Source: a bacterium
GTDB lineage: Bacteria > Myxococcota_A > Bradymonadia > UBA7976 > UBA1532
Assembly: GCA_030427205.1 (NCBI GenBank)
Contig: JAUHXC010000007.1
Location: 186,001 to 250,000 of the forward strand
Length of the DNA stretch: 64,000 nucleotides
Direction of reading: 5' to 3'
The position numbers were made by a program, and so were the translations under genes. How positions within the stretch are numbered: the stretch's first letter is position 1; the number at the start of each line of letters is the position of its first letter. This document shows positions 18,507-27,277 of this stretch, in pieces. The notes under the pieces were generated by a model. That model had not been told where the DNA came from. It was given only the letters and a program-made list of their open reading frames with translations, and searched no databases.

Positions 18507-19145
18507 ATGTCGAAGCTCGCCACCATCCTCGAGATGATCCGGATCATGCGCAGCGGCGAGAACCTGGGCGACGCCGGGGTGCTCAAGCTGACCGTCTTCG
18601 GCCGCCGCGATCCGCCCGGCCCGCACGACGACGCGGTCCGGGGTTTCGCCGAGCAGAACTTCCGCCCGCTCGACCCCGCGGCCCTCGCGCGGATGCCCGC
18701 GGGCAGCTTCGGCCGGGCCTACGCCGACTTCATGGGCCGAAACGGCCTCTCGCCGTTGAACTTCTCGGCGCGCAGCCACCCGTTCTTCGAGCGCTACCCC
18801 GTCTCGATCCGCTACCTGCGGGTGCACGATCTGGTGCACGTCTTGATCGGGCTCGAGCCGGATTACCCCGGCGAGGTGGGGGTCTACGCCTTCGTCGGCG
18901 CGCAGGGCTACAACCGCACGCTGAACCGGGCGGCCCGCCTCGCCCGGTTCGTCGGGCGGCTGCTCTTCCCGCTGCGCCGGCGCATCCGCGAGGCCGAGCG
19001 GATCGGCCGCGAGGCGGCCCGCGACGCGCGCATCCTCATCGCCGAGCCGCTCGAAGAGATGCTCGAACGCCCGCTGGTCGAGGTGCGCCGCGCGCTGGGC
19101 CTGCCCGAGCGGCCCGGCGAGCCGGTCGATCAGTCCGGCGGCTGA
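18507..19145 (+). CDS. Coq4-family protein
   Basis: A 212-residue protein with the Coq4 signature HDLVHVLIG followed by a downstream GE (HDxxH...E), the metal site seen in COQ4 proteins of ubiquinone synthesis. The N-terminal half (MSKLATILEMIRIM, ADFMGRNGLSPL) also fits the family. GGGGAGGGA lies upstream of ATG 18507. No other quinone gene is nearby, so a role in ubiquinone synthesis is only inferred from the family; bacterial Coq4-like proteins have diverse contexts. Confidence 0.75.
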   Translation: MSKLATILEMIRIMRSGENLGDAGVLKLTVFGRRDPPGPHDDAVRGFAEQNFRPLDPAALARMPAGSFGRAYADFMGRNGLSPLNFSARSHPFFERYPVSIRYLRVHDLVHVLIGLEPDYPGEVGVYAFVGAQGYNRTLNRAARLARFVGRLLFPLRRRIREAERIGREAARDARILIAEPLEEMLERPLVEVRRALGLPERPGEPVDQSGG

Positions 19146-20983
19146 AAGTCGACCCGGATCCGGTACGCGTCGAGGGGCTCCAACCACCAGCCGGACTCTT
19201 CGACCAGCCGCGCGATGGGCCGCTGCACGATCACATAGACCGAGGCGCCGGCTTCGAGCCGGGTCGCCGCCACCGGATAGCGGGTATTGCCGCAGCTCGA
19301 CTCGCTGCGTTGCACGGCGCAGTGCCCGCGCAGCGCGATGGCGCTGATCCCGCCGTCGCGCTCGCCGTCGAACCGGTACTCGCCGGCCTCCGGCGCGGTG
19401 AAGCGATAGACGTGGCTCTCGCGGGGCGTCTCCGGCTCGCCGAGGTAGCCGCCGCAGTAGACCCGGGTCGGCGTCGTCGGGCCCTGCCAGCGCGCCACCA
19501 CACCCTCGGCGGGCAGCTCGCCGGTCAGCGTGGGGCAGGCGGCGGCGAGGTCGCGGCAGGTGAAAGCCCCCGCGCCTTCGTGGTTGTCGCAGAGGTGGTC
19601 CGCGGGGCAGGCGACCTCGAGCCCCAGCGCGTCGCACGGGGCGTCGGTATTCGCCGGGGTCGGATCGGCCGGTTGCACGTCGACGATGGCCGCGGTCACG
19701 TGCCCGCGGCTGTCCACCGCTTCGACCTCGACCTGCAGCCGCTCGGGCGGCTCTCCGTTCAGCCCGTGCAGGAAGGCATAGCGCACGCTGTGGTCGGGGC
19801 CGTCTGCGACGATCTCGCCCTCGTAGTGCAGCGCCAGGCCCGGGTCGAACTGGTGGAAGGGACCCCACGCATCGCGCCGAAGCCACCGGCGCGGCGCGCC
19901 GTCGACCACGAGGCGCACCCGATAGGTCTGCACGTCGGCCTCCGGGTCGTGGGTCTCGAAGCGCACGCTCACCGACTGCGCGTCGCCCACGGCCTCGAGC
20001 CCGTCGATGGTCGGCGGCGTCGCCGAGACGCAGACGCCGCCGTCGCACAGGGTATCGACCGCGCAGATGTCGACGACACGCGCCGGATCGCAGGCGTCGG
20101 CCAGGGCGCGCGGCGCCGGCTGCTCGGAGAACCGCAGGCCGGACGCGAAGCGATGGGGGCCGAAGTACAGGTCGACCGCCTCGGGCCGCGCGCCGCCGCC
20201 GTGGTCGATGACCGGCAGGATACCGCGCCAGCGCTCGCCCTCCATCCGGGTGATCGCGCGCATGCGCGTCCGCGAGCGGCCGTCTTCGGGCCAGCGGACC
20301 TGGGCGAAATCGGGCCCCGGCTCGTCGGCGGGATCGGCCTCCTCGCCGGGCTCGAAGAGCAACTCGAACGTGCCCAGTTGATGCTCTGCGGCGACGCGGG
20401 GATCGGTCCGCCAGCCGCGTACGGTGCCTCGCAGGCAGGTGCCGTCGAGCGCCGGGTCGAGGGTCTCACCGATGCGATCCCAGCCGATGCGATAGGGCCA
20501 GCACAGCGCACCGGGCGCGCAGCGGTCGCGGCTGCCGCCGGGATCGCAGGCCCCGCCGGCTTCGACCACCGGCACATCGCCGATCCGGTCGACGCGCTGG
20601 GAGAAGACGACGCGATCGTCGGTGCGCACCTCGACGACGATCTCGTCCGGCCGCCGGGTGGCGATCCACCAGACGAGCTGGCGGGCGATGGCCTCTTCGC
20701 CCGTGCGCTGCAGCAGCCCCGTGAGCGTATCGATCGGGCCGAAGCGATCGAACGTCTCGACGTAGATCCGGGTCGTGGCATCCCAGGGCCAGTCGAGTGG
20801 GCCGGCGAGCTCGACGAGCAGGGCGTCATCGGACCAGCGGGCCTGCGCCGTGATCACCGGGCTGTCGGGGGCGACGATCGGCTCGCCGAGCGGCGTCTCA
20901 CAGGCGGCCGTCGCGAGCGCCGCGGCGAGCAGCAGCGGGGCGATGAGCCCGAGTGGAGCGGAGCGCAGAGAGGGTCGGTGCAT
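19130..20983 (-). CDS. Large hypothetical lipoprotein
   Basis: A 617-residue predicted lipoprotein (signal LLLAAALATAAC). Alternating beta-rich segments and Cys pairs (ACDPGGSRDRCAPGALC, DACDPARVVDICAVDTLC, PCDALGLEVACPADHLC) suggest small disulfide-bonded knots. The last 100 residues (VYRFTAPEAGEYRFDGE ... GASVYVIVQRP) resemble a PPC-like beta-sandwich. CCGGAGG precedes ATG 20983. It ends convergent with the Coq4-like gene, overlapping it by 16 bp. Confidence 0.75.
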   Translation of the reverse strand: MHRPSLRSAPLGLIAPLLLAAALATAACETPLGEPIVAPDSPVITAQARWSDDALLVELAGPLDWPWDATTRIYVETFDRFGPIDTLTGLLQRTGEEAIARQLVWWIATRRPDEIVVEVRTDDRVVFSQRVDRIGDVPVVEAGGACDPGGSRDRCAPGALCWPYRIGWDRIGETLDPALDGTCLRGTVRGWRTDPRVAAEHQLGTFELLFEPGEEADPADEPGPDFAQVRWPEDGRSRTRMRAITRMEGERWRGILPVIDHGGGARPEAVDLYFGPHRFASGLRFSEQPAPRALADACDPARVVDICAVDTLCDGGVCVSATPPTIDGLEAVGDAQSVSVRFETHDPEADVQTYRVRLVVDGAPRRWLRRDAWGPFHQFDPGLALHYEGEIVADGPDHSVRYAFLHGLNGEPPERLQVEVEAVDSRGHVTAAIVDVQPADPTPANTDAPCDALGLEVACPADHLCDNHEGAGAFTCRDLAAACPTLTGELPAEGVVARWQGPTTPTRVYCGGYLGEPETPRESHVYRFTAPEAGEYRFDGERDGGISAIALRGHCAVQRSESSCGNTRYPVAATRLEAGASVYVIVQRPIARLVEESGWWLEPLDAYRIRVDFQPPD

Positions 20984-21063
20984 CGTGGCCTCCGGATCGC
21001 GGGTGGATGCCATGGTGCCGCACGCTCGGGCCGGCGGCGCAGCGAAGATATCTTCGCCCCGGC

Positions 21064-21077
21064 CGGCACCTGTTCCG
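21064..21077. repeat. 14-bp direct repeat, left copy
   Basis: CGGCACCTGTTCCG occurs here, just before the RloA-like gene, and again at 23200-23213 just after the RloB-like gene. Part of the right copy is duplicated once more at 23217. The pair brackets the RloAB module. Confidence 0.5.
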
Positions 21078-21218
21078 ACTGCTTCGGCTGCTACCGAACA
21101 TGTGTCGAACATGCGCCACGCGCGTGCGCCGCCTGCGCTGGCCACGGATAGGCCCGAGTCTCATGGCGTTTTTCGCCAGAATCGGGCACATTTCCCTCGT
21201 TGATGCCGATGGGGGCCC

Positions 21219-22430
21219 ATGTTTCTCCGCTTCACCGTCGAAAACCACGGATCGTTCAGCCAGCCGGCCGAGCTGAGCTTTGTCGCCACCTCGCGCTCCG
21301 ACAGCCCCGACTGGCGGATGCCCAGCCGCCACGTCAAGCACGGCGTATTGCCGGCGCTCGGCCTTTGGGGCGCCAACGCCTCCGGGAAGTCTCAGTTGCT
21401 CGGTGCCCTGGGTCTGCTGCGCTCGGCCGTACGCTACTCGCAGACCCGCTGGGAGCCGAACGCAGGTGTGCCGTGGAACCCCTTCCGCATGCGATACGAC
21501 GGCCCACCGACCGTGATGGAGCTGGAGCTTCTGCTCGATGACGTCCGCCATGCGTTCGGCTTCGCGATCACCGCGGCCGGCTTCTCCGAGGAATGGCTCT
21601 ACCGCTGGTCGGGCACCCGCCGACAGGTCATCTATCACCGGGACGAAATGAGTCCCGACGACGAGACCTTCTACTTCGGCCCCTCGTTCAAGGGTCAGCG
21701 CAAGGCCATAGAAGACATCACCCGGGCCAATAGCTTGTTCCTCTCGGCCGGCGCCCAGCAGAACCACGAACTGCTCTTGCCCATCTACGACAAGATCGCC
21801 GGCGCCATCCGCATCGAGCGCGGGCTCACCGCGTCGCCGCCGGTCTTCGCCGGGCAGGACCCCATCGTCGGTCCTCGATTGCGGCCGCGCCTGGTCAAGC
21901 TGCTCCAACTCGCCGACCTGGGCGTCATCGACGCGACGGTCGAGCGCGCCCAGGCTCGGCCCGGCTCGCATGATGAAGTCCGCTTCCGGCTGGTTCATCG
22001 GGGCGAAGAGGGGCAGACGTGGACGCTCGACCCCATGCTCGAGAGCCGCGGCACCCACGCGCTCATCGCCCGCTGCCACGACATCCTGTACGCACTGGAC
22101 GAAGGCCAGATGCTCGTCATCGACGAGCTGGACACCAGCCTGCATCCGGATCTCTGCGCCGCACTGGTCGATCTCTTCACCGACAGCGCCTCGAACCCCA
22201 GCGGTGCTCAACTCCTGTTCACGACCCATGACCGCGGCCTGCTGAGTCGACTGCGCGCCGACGAGGTGGCGCTGATCGACAAGGCCAGCGACGGGCGGTC
22301 GACCATCCGCGCGGCGTCCGACTTCCGGGGCATCCGCAAGCGTGACGACCTGCGGACCGCCCATCAGCGCGGCCGCATCGGTGGCATCCCGGTGCTCGGC
22401 AATCTGGCCGAAGCGATGGTCGAGGACTGA
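21219..22430 (+). CDS. rloA: RloA/AbiLi-like AAA ATPase
   Basis: A 403-residue ATPase of the SMC/ABC-like group used in defence systems (RloA, AbiLi, OLD-related). Walker A is GANASGKS (51-58), an ESRGT signature-like motif lies near 275, Walker B is LVIDELDTSLHP (299-310), and an H-loop TTHD is at 335-338. The C-terminus is GIRKRDDLRTAHQRGRIGG, also typical of RloA. It overlaps the next gene by TGATG, so the partner is translationally coupled. It probably senses infection and controls the RloB effector. Confidence 0.87.
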   Translation: MFLRFTVENHGSFSQPAELSFVATSRSDSPDWRMPSRHVKHGVLPALGLWGANASGKSQLLGALGLLRSAVRYSQTRWEPNAGVPWNPFRMRYDGPPTVMELELLLDDVRHAFGFAITAAGFSEEWLYRWSGTRRQVIYHRDEMSPDDETFYFGPSFKGQRKAIEDITRANSLFLSAGAQQNHELLLPIYDKIAGAIRIERGLTASPPVFAGQDPIVGPRLRPRLVKLLQLADLGVIDATVERAQARPGSHDEVRFRLVHRGEEGQTWTLDPMLESRGTHALIARCHDILYALDEGQMLVIDELDTSLHPDLCAALVDLFTDSASNPSGAQLLFTTHDRGLLSRLRADEVALIDKASDGRSTIRAASDFRGIRKRDDLRTAHQRGRIGGIPVLGNLAEAMVED

Positions 22431-23041
22431 TGGGCAAGGCACGTCGCTTCCGCAAGAGCCGTCGCCTCGACCGCAAGGCCCACTTCGTCGACCCGGCCCC
22501 GGTTCTTCTGGCGGTCTGCGAGGGCAAGACCGAAGAGCGTCTGCTCGACGGCCTGCGGCGCGAGTGGCGCATCCCGAGCGCCCGGGTGGTGCTGGTGCCG
22601 CGCGCCGGAGTCCCCTCCACCATCGTCAAGAAGGCGAAGGCGCTGCGCGCCGAGCTGCAGGCCCACGAGGCATGGGTGGTCTTCGACCGGGATGAGCATC
22701 CGAACTGGACCGGTGCCATCCACGAGGCCGAGCAGGCTCGCCCTCCCCTCGTCCTCGCCATCAGCAACCCGTGCTTCGAGCTGTGGGCGCTGCTGTTGCA
22801 TGGCGACCAGCGGGCCGCGCTCCACCGCCACGAGGCCCAGCGACGCCTCGCTCGGGTGCATCCGGGCTACGACCACCACAAGAACCCCTACCTGACGATC
22901 TCGGTGGTCCTGCCCCTGTTGGCCGATGCGGCCCGACGAGCGCGTCAACTCAACGCCGATGCCGAGAGCCTGGGCGAGCCGCACCGTTCGCCCACCACCC
23001 GCTTCTCCGATCTGGTCGACCGACTCCGATCGATCGGCTGA
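22430..23041 (+). CDS. rloB: RloB/AbiLii-like TOPRIM protein
   Basis: A 203-residue RloB-family protein. The N-terminus is basic (MGKARRFRKSRR). CEGKTEE (30-36), FDRDEH (85-90) and SNPCFELW (112-119) form the acidic TOPRIM-like active site of the family. RloB/AbiLii is the presumed nuclease effector of the pair and is coupled to RloA. A 13-bp hairpin ends the unit. The family is known from abortive-infection (AbiL) and restriction-linked (Rlo) loci; the activity here is not shown. Confidence 0.87.
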   Translation: MGKARRFRKSRRLDRKAHFVDPAPVLLAVCEGKTEERLLDGLRREWRIPSARVVLVPRAGVPSTIVKKAKALRAELQAHEAWVVFDRDEHPNWTGAIHEAEQARPPLVLAISNPCFELWALLLHGDQRAALHRHEAQRRLARVHPGYDHHKNPYLTISVVLPLLADAARRARQLNADAESLGEPHRSPTTRFSDLVDRLRSIG

Positions 23042-23049
23042 CCGGTCGT

Positions 23050-23082
23050 CGAAGCTCTGCCATGGGCTGTGGCAGAGCTTCG
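23050..23082 (+). terminator. Perfect 13-bp hairpin after rloB
   Basis: CGAAGCTCTGCCA and its exact complement TGGCAGAGCTTCG are separated by a 7-base loop, 8 bp after the rloB stop. No T tract follows, so it may end transcription with Rho or shield the 3' end. Confidence 0.6.
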
Positions 23083-23200
23083 AGCGCACGATGCGTACAG
23101 CCCACCACGCTGTCGCGAGCCACCCGACTGCCCCGCGACGACGGCCTCCGCGCTTCTCAGCCCGCCGCTCACCCCCAACGACTTGGCCGAACACATGGTC

Positions 23201-23232
23201 GGCACCTGTTCCGGGCGGCACCTGTTCCGGGC
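23201..23232. repeat. 16-bp tandem duplication
   Basis: GGCACCTGTTCCGGGC occurs twice head to tail, directly before the recombinase remnant. Its first 13 bases match the sequence before rloA at 21065. Confidence 0.8.
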
Positions 23233-23236
23233 GTAG

Positions 23237-23398
23237 ATGGGGCACAGCACGCTGTCGGTCACCGAGCGATACACGCACCTCGCTCGGCCCAGCACCGAAG
23301 GCGAGGCCCTGTTCGATCGGCTGGGGCCGGTGGTCGGGCGGTGGGGGGTAGCGCCTATCGGGATGCGGACCGTCGAGCCCGAACCGTCTTCTCGATGA
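23237..23398 (+). pseudogene. C-terminal remnant of a tyrosine recombinase
   Basis: The reading MGHSTLSVTERYTHLARP matches the last part of phage-integrase/XerC-type recombinases, with the catalytic Tyr in ERYTHL. It is preceded directly by an in-frame TAG, and no upstream Arg/His catalytic box (HxLR) is seen, so only the tail is left. It overlaps the 3' end of the convergent vsr gene. It suggests that an integrase once brought in DNA at the defence island. Confidence 0.65.
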
Positions 23399-23789
23399 GA
23401 TCGGCGGCTGCCTCAGGGTCCTCGTGCTCCCAGATGCGCAGCACAGACCAACCAGCGCCCTCCAACTGCCTCTTCACCCGCGCGTCGCGTTCCTGATTGG
23501 CTGTGAGCTTCGCGGCCCAATAGGCCGAGTTCTTCTTAGGCTGAGTGCCGTGTTCAGGGCACATGTGCCAGAAGCAACTATCGATATAGACAGCGACCTT
23601 GGGCCCGATGAAAACCAAGTCGGCACGGCTCCGAACTGCTGAAATCGGCCGACGATCTACCCGGTACCTCAGGCTACGCGCATGGACGGACCGGCGAATG
23701 GCCATCTCAATGTCCGTGTCTCGTTGACGCGTGCGCTGCATTCGCCTCCGCACAGTCGCCGTCGGCTCCTCGAATTCTGCGTCGCTCAT
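23355..23789 (-). CDS. vsr: Very short patch repair endonuclease (Vsr)
   Basis: A 144-residue Vsr-family endonuclease. It nicks next to T:G mismatches that arise from deamination of 5-methylcytosine. RADLVF (Asp57), CFWHMCPEHG (72-81, metal/catalytic region), WAAKLTANQERD and GWSVLRIWEHE are all diagnostic. The pairing with a C5-cytosine methyltransferase 1.9 kb away on the same strand is the usual one, but here two opposite-strand genes lie between them. Confidence 0.92.
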   Translation of the reverse strand: MSDAEFEEPTATVRRRMQRTRQRDTDIEMAIRRSVHARSLRYRVDRRPISAVRSRADLVFIGPKVAVYIDSCFWHMCPEHGTQPKKNSAYWAAKLTANQERDARVKRQLEGAGWSVLRIWEHEDPEAAADLIEKTVRARRSASR

Positions 23790-23938
23790 AGTTCACCATA
23801 CAGCGCGGCCCTCAGAGCCTTGTCCCTCAAACGGGCCATGCGCATCGCCTGACGCTGCCGAGTATCGACGGCTTGCGGACTGCTGACCAGGACGGCAGGA
23901 TATCGGCGTCGTCCACTCGCATCGATGGAGTTTCCACG

Positions 23939-25003
23939 TTGGCCAGCCAGAAGAAGTCTCGTGAGACCTTGGACGCCGTCGTCGCGCAACTGAATGCACT
24001 GCGCAGTACGATCCGCTACACGACTTCGGAGTGGACCGTCGAATACCTCGTCGACAAGTTCGACGCGGGCATCTTCGTCATTCCAGACTACCAAAGGCGC
24101 TTCGTGTGGGACCGGCCTCGGCAGTCGAGGTTCATCGAGTCGTTGCTCGTGGGGTACCCGATCCCGTTCCTCTTCGTGGCAGTCCTCGAAGACGGTCGGC
24201 AGGAAATCGTAGACGGTGCCCAGCGTATCAGGACAATGCGGGCGTTCATCCGCGGTGAGTTGAAGCTGAACAAGCTGAAGAAGTTCACGGCCCTCAACGG
24301 CTTCACCTACGATGAACTCCCGAGCGCTGTCCAACGGCGGCTTCTGGCGAGATCGCTCCGCTTGATCGTCCTGGATGAGGGCACTGAGCCCACCGCGCGC
24401 GAGGAGATGTTCGACCGCATCAACACCTCGCCCATGAAGGCAAACGAAATGGAGGTCCGGATCGGGGTGCAGCGTGGCCCGTTCCTCGACCTCGTTCTCA
24501 AGTGCGCCAACCACGCTCGCTTCAAGGCCGTTGCGCCCATGGCCAAGAAGAAGGTCGACCGTAGGGAGCGGGAAGAACTGGTCCTCCGGTTTTTCGCCTA
24601 TGGTGACCGGTACAGAGACTTCACCCACGACGTCAACCGGTTCCTCGACAGCTACTTGGAGGACGCAAACAATTGGGATGAAGCGACGATCGCCGAGAAG
24701 GGTAAACAGTTCTTTCGTATGCTGGACTTCGTAGAGACGTATGTTCCAATCGGCTTCCGCAAGGACGAGAGAGGTAAGTCGACTCCCCGCGCGCGTTTCG
24801 AGGCGATAGCGGTCGGCGTACACCTTGCCTACGAGAGTGGTCGAGACATGGATACGGAAGACATGTCCTGGCTCGATTCCGACGAATTCCGGACAGTCAC
24901 CAGTTCGGACCAGAGCAACACCAAGAGCCGTTTCCTTCGCCGCGTCACGTTCGTCCGGGACCAACTGTGTGGTGCGCCGCAGGACGGTCCCGAAGCACCA
25001 TGA
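23939..25003 (+). CDS. DUF262-domain protein (ParB-like nuclease fold)
   Basis: A 354-residue protein. The DUF262 signature IPDYQRRFVW (48-57) and DGAQRI (92-97) are clear; in GmrSD-type systems these motifs form the ParB-like NTP-dependent domain. The rest is helical. The TTG at 23939 is chosen because GGAG lies 8 bp upstream; a TTG at 23873 is also possible. The stop overlaps the start of the HEPN gene (ATGA). Base composition is lower in GC than the chromosomal background. It probably acts with the HEPN protein in defence. Confidence 0.85.
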   Translation: MASQKKSRETLDAVVAQLNALRSTIRYTTSEWTVEYLVDKFDAGIFVIPDYQRRFVWDRPRQSRFIESLLVGYPIPFLFVAVLEDGRQEIVDGAQRIRTMRAFIRGELKLNKLKKFTALNGFTYDELPSAVQRRLLARSLRLIVLDEGTEPTAREEMFDRINTSPMKANEMEVRIGVQRGPFLDLVLKCANHARFKAVAPMAKKKVDRREREELVLRFFAYGDRYRDFTHDVNRFLDSYLEDANNWDEATIAEKGKQFFRMLDFVETYVPIGFRKDERGKSTPRARFEAIAVGVHLAYESGRDMDTEDMSWLDSDEFRTVTSSDQSNTKSRFLRRVTFVRDQLCGAPQDGPEAP

Positions 25004-25641
25004 ACGCCCGCATAGTATATACTGAGCGGCTCCGAGAGGTTGATGACTACCTCGCTTACTTGACGACCTCGGAGCTGTCGCCCAACAGGCCGCGTGCCTC
25101 GATTTGGCGAGTGTTGCTCGCCCAGGGCGTGCTCATGCTCTACAACTTGGTAGAGGCCACAACCACAGCGTGCGTCCAAGACATCGTGGGTGAAGTCAGG
25201 CGAAAGGGCCTGACCTACAAAGGGGCGAGCGAGGGTATGCGTGAACTGCACGTGAAACACTACGTGCGCAAGCTGAACGGGGCCGGGCCAAAAGCGAGCA
25301 AGAAGATCGTCTCGGACTTGCTGGAGGCGATGGCAGCGGGTACGCCGATTCCGTTCGAGTGGCCGCGCCTGGAGGGCAACGTAGATCTCAGACGTATGCG
25401 CGGTCTGGCTGCAACGGCGGCCGTGCCCTTCGAGTGTTCGGTGCCAGGGGACGAGATCAAGTACGTGAAGGACAAACGCAATAGTCTGGCGCATGGCAAT
25501 GAGTCATTTGCCGATGTCGGGCAGGACCTCACGGTGGGATCCCTCACAGACAAGAGGGATGAGTGTTGCACAGCGCTCGGCGCCCTTGTGATGGGCGTCG
25601 AGGAGTTCATCAACAACGCCAGTTATCTGCGCGCAGTCTGA
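25000..25641 (+). CDS. HEPN-domain protein, partner of DUF262
   Basis: A 213-residue all-helical protein with the HEPN RNase-type motif RNSLAH (Arg160, His165; Rx4H), preceded by KYVKDK. It resembles the MAE_28990/MAE_18760-like HEPN family, which is often found next to DUF262 genes. HEPN proteins of this kind are usually RNA-cleaving effectors, so the pair would be sensor plus toxin; that is inference. It is coupled to the DUF262 gene by ATGA and converges on the methyltransferase gene, ending 8 bp from it. Confidence 0.82.
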   Translation: MNARIVYTERLREVDDYLAYLTTSELSPNRPRASIWRVLLAQGVLMLYNLVEATTTACVQDIVGEVRRKGLTYKGASEGMRELHVKHYVRKLNGAGPKASKKIVSDLLEAMAAGTPIPFEWPRLEGNVDLRRMRGLAATAAVPFECSVPGDEIKYVKDKRNSLAHGNESFADVGQDLTVGSLTDKRDECCTALGALVMGVEEFINNASYLRAV

Positions 25642-25648
25642 TGGGTCG

Positions 25649-26923
25649 CTAGCTGGCGCTCATGTCGACTTCGTGGGCTCGAAGCGCCTCAAGCAATGCT
25701 GCGCGCAGTTCGGGGCTGTTGCGCTTCAGCAGCGAACTGCGTTCGAATCGCACTCTGAAGCCCTTGGTGGCCCGGTATGATAGCCGCGGTCGCCGCTTGC
25801 CATCAGGCAGGTCACCAAGTAGGCCAGCAAGCGTCTGGCGACGAAGACCAAGTTCCTCCAACGTTGCCGAAGTCGCAGGCCAGTCGCTCGCTTCGACCGA
25901 CATGACATCTTCGTCGGCTCCCATCCTGTACGCAGCGGCGGGCCACTTGGAGTCCGCCGGGAGAGGTCGGGCGGTCTCCAGGAGGTGGGCGAGAGGCTTT
26001 CTACGGCTCGAAATTCGGTGACCCAGCCACGTTGATACTGGAACAGATACGGCATTGCCGACGAGGTGCCACCTCCATCGGCCCTGCCGATCGCGGTGTA
26101 CCCCCTCGGCTGGAGCGGTCCATCCTCGTTCAAACCCTTGCAGCGCTTCGGCGTCCGATATCGTGGGCGTGACGATCGATTCCGCAGGGTGCAGTATGGC
26201 CGGGGGAGAGGGCAACTGGAGACTAGAGCCCACCTTGAAGGCCGGAACCAGGTCGTAGCCCCAACCAAGACCTCTGTTGCCTTCGGTCCAGTAGAAGCCG
26301 CAGGCCGTCCCATCTATCCATCCTGGAGCCATGACTCGGTCAGGGCGGGCGCTGTCGTCCGCGAACAAGACAGAGCGAGGATCGCCAGCCGCGGGTTGGC
26401 ATGCCGCAAAATATATGCGCTTCCGACGTTGCGGCAAGCCGAATGCATTGGAGTCTACTTGACGGTAGGCCCACCTGTAGCCGAGTTGAGTGAGTCGGCC
26501 AAGAACGATCTTCATGGCATGGCCGCCGCCGATGTGGCGCATGAAGGCTACATTCTCAAGCAGAAGCCAGGAGGGCCGTGCATTGAGGGGACGCTGCTCA
26601 AGGACGTCCAGCACATGCAGGATCAGCCCAGAGCGGGCCCCCGAAATGCCCTCGGTGCGGCCTGCCTGACTCAAGTCCTGACATGGGAATCCGGCCGTCA
26701 GGACATCGAACCTCGATGGAAGCGCTGTCGAAAATCCGGTCCGGGTGATGTCTCCATCGACTTCGACTGTCGATGCGCGAAAGTGCTTCCGCAGGCACGC
26801 CTGGGCCTCGGGCATCAACTCCCAGAACTGAAGGGTCTCGTGGCCTGCCGCCTGGAGCCCGAGTTCGAATCCGCCTACTCCCGAGAACAGGCTGACGACG
26901 TTCAGTGGGCGCTTGTCGCTCAT
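25649..26923 (-). CDS. DNA (cytosine-5-)-methyltransferase
   Basis: A 424-residue Dcm-type enzyme. It has FSGVGGFELG (motif I, 13-22), GFPCQDLS (motif IV, catalytic Cys81), ENV (motif VI, 123-125), QRRKRIYF (motif VIII, 165-172) and GNAVSVPV (motif X, 289-296). The region between motifs VIII and X is the target-recognition part. About 125 residues follow motif X, which is longer than a minimal enzyme. Recognition sequence is unknown. With Vsr it forms a modification-and-repair pair; no standard restriction enzyme is seen, and the DUF262-HEPN pair takes that place in the locus. Confidence 0.93.
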   Translation of the reverse strand: MSDKRPLNVVSLFSGVGGFELGLQAAGHETLQFWELMPEAQACLRKHFRASTVEVDGDITRTGFSTALPSRFDVLTAGFPCQDLSQAGRTEGISGARSGLILHVLDVLEQRPLNARPSWLLLENVAFMRHIGGGHAMKIVLGRLTQLGYRWAYRQVDSNAFGLPQRRKRIYFAACQPAAGDPRSVLFADDSARPDRVMAPGWIDGTACGFYWTEGNRGLGWGYDLVPAFKVGSSLQLPSPPAILHPAESIVTPTISDAEALQGFERGWTAPAEGVHRDRQGRWRWHLVGNAVSVPVSTWLGHRISSRRKPLAHLLETARPLPADSKWPAAAYRMGADEDVMSVEASDWPATSATLEELGLRRQTLAGLLGDLPDGKRRPRLSYRATKGFRVRFERSSLLKRNSPELRAALLEALRAHEVDMSAS

Positions 26924-27277
26924 CTACCTCTTTCGGCCGCTCCGCACAAAAAGGCCGGGCAAACTAACATCTCCGGCGCCACCTCGCCATCGAGATCGCT
27001 GAGCCGTCTCGGCCGCATGACATCCGTCAGGGGGCCGGTATCGCCAATCCTGCGCCGACATCCGCTCGCCAAACTGAACTACCCGGAATTTACCCAGTTT
27101 CGGGGTCCAGATCGTCGACCACCAGTCGACCAATTGCCCCCCGAGATCGACCCCCAGTTGCACGATTTCAGGAAGTCCTTGACGCCGGCCCGGATCTTTC
27201 TTGATGAGTTTCCGCCCTCGGCTGACCGCTGCCCAGTGAGGTCGCGACCACCCGTTTGTAGGTTCCGCGCCGCCGCC
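26924..27277. other. Low-complexity-free spacer, no clear gene
   Basis: This 354-bp stretch lies between the methyltransferase start and the glycosyltransferase stop. A 79-codon minus-strand reading ends exactly at the methyltransferase ATG, but it has no family features, so I do not call it a gene. Two GTCGAC sites 12 bp apart near 27120 are the only visible symmetry. The composition is intermediate, so the edge of the imported island probably lies here. Confidence 0.4.

Noticed and set aside
23786..24964. 392-codon minus-strand reading as a full gene before vsr
   Set aside because: Most of it is antisense to the DUF262 gene, whose motifs are clear. Only its last 50 codons might be a real remnant, and that is reported separately.
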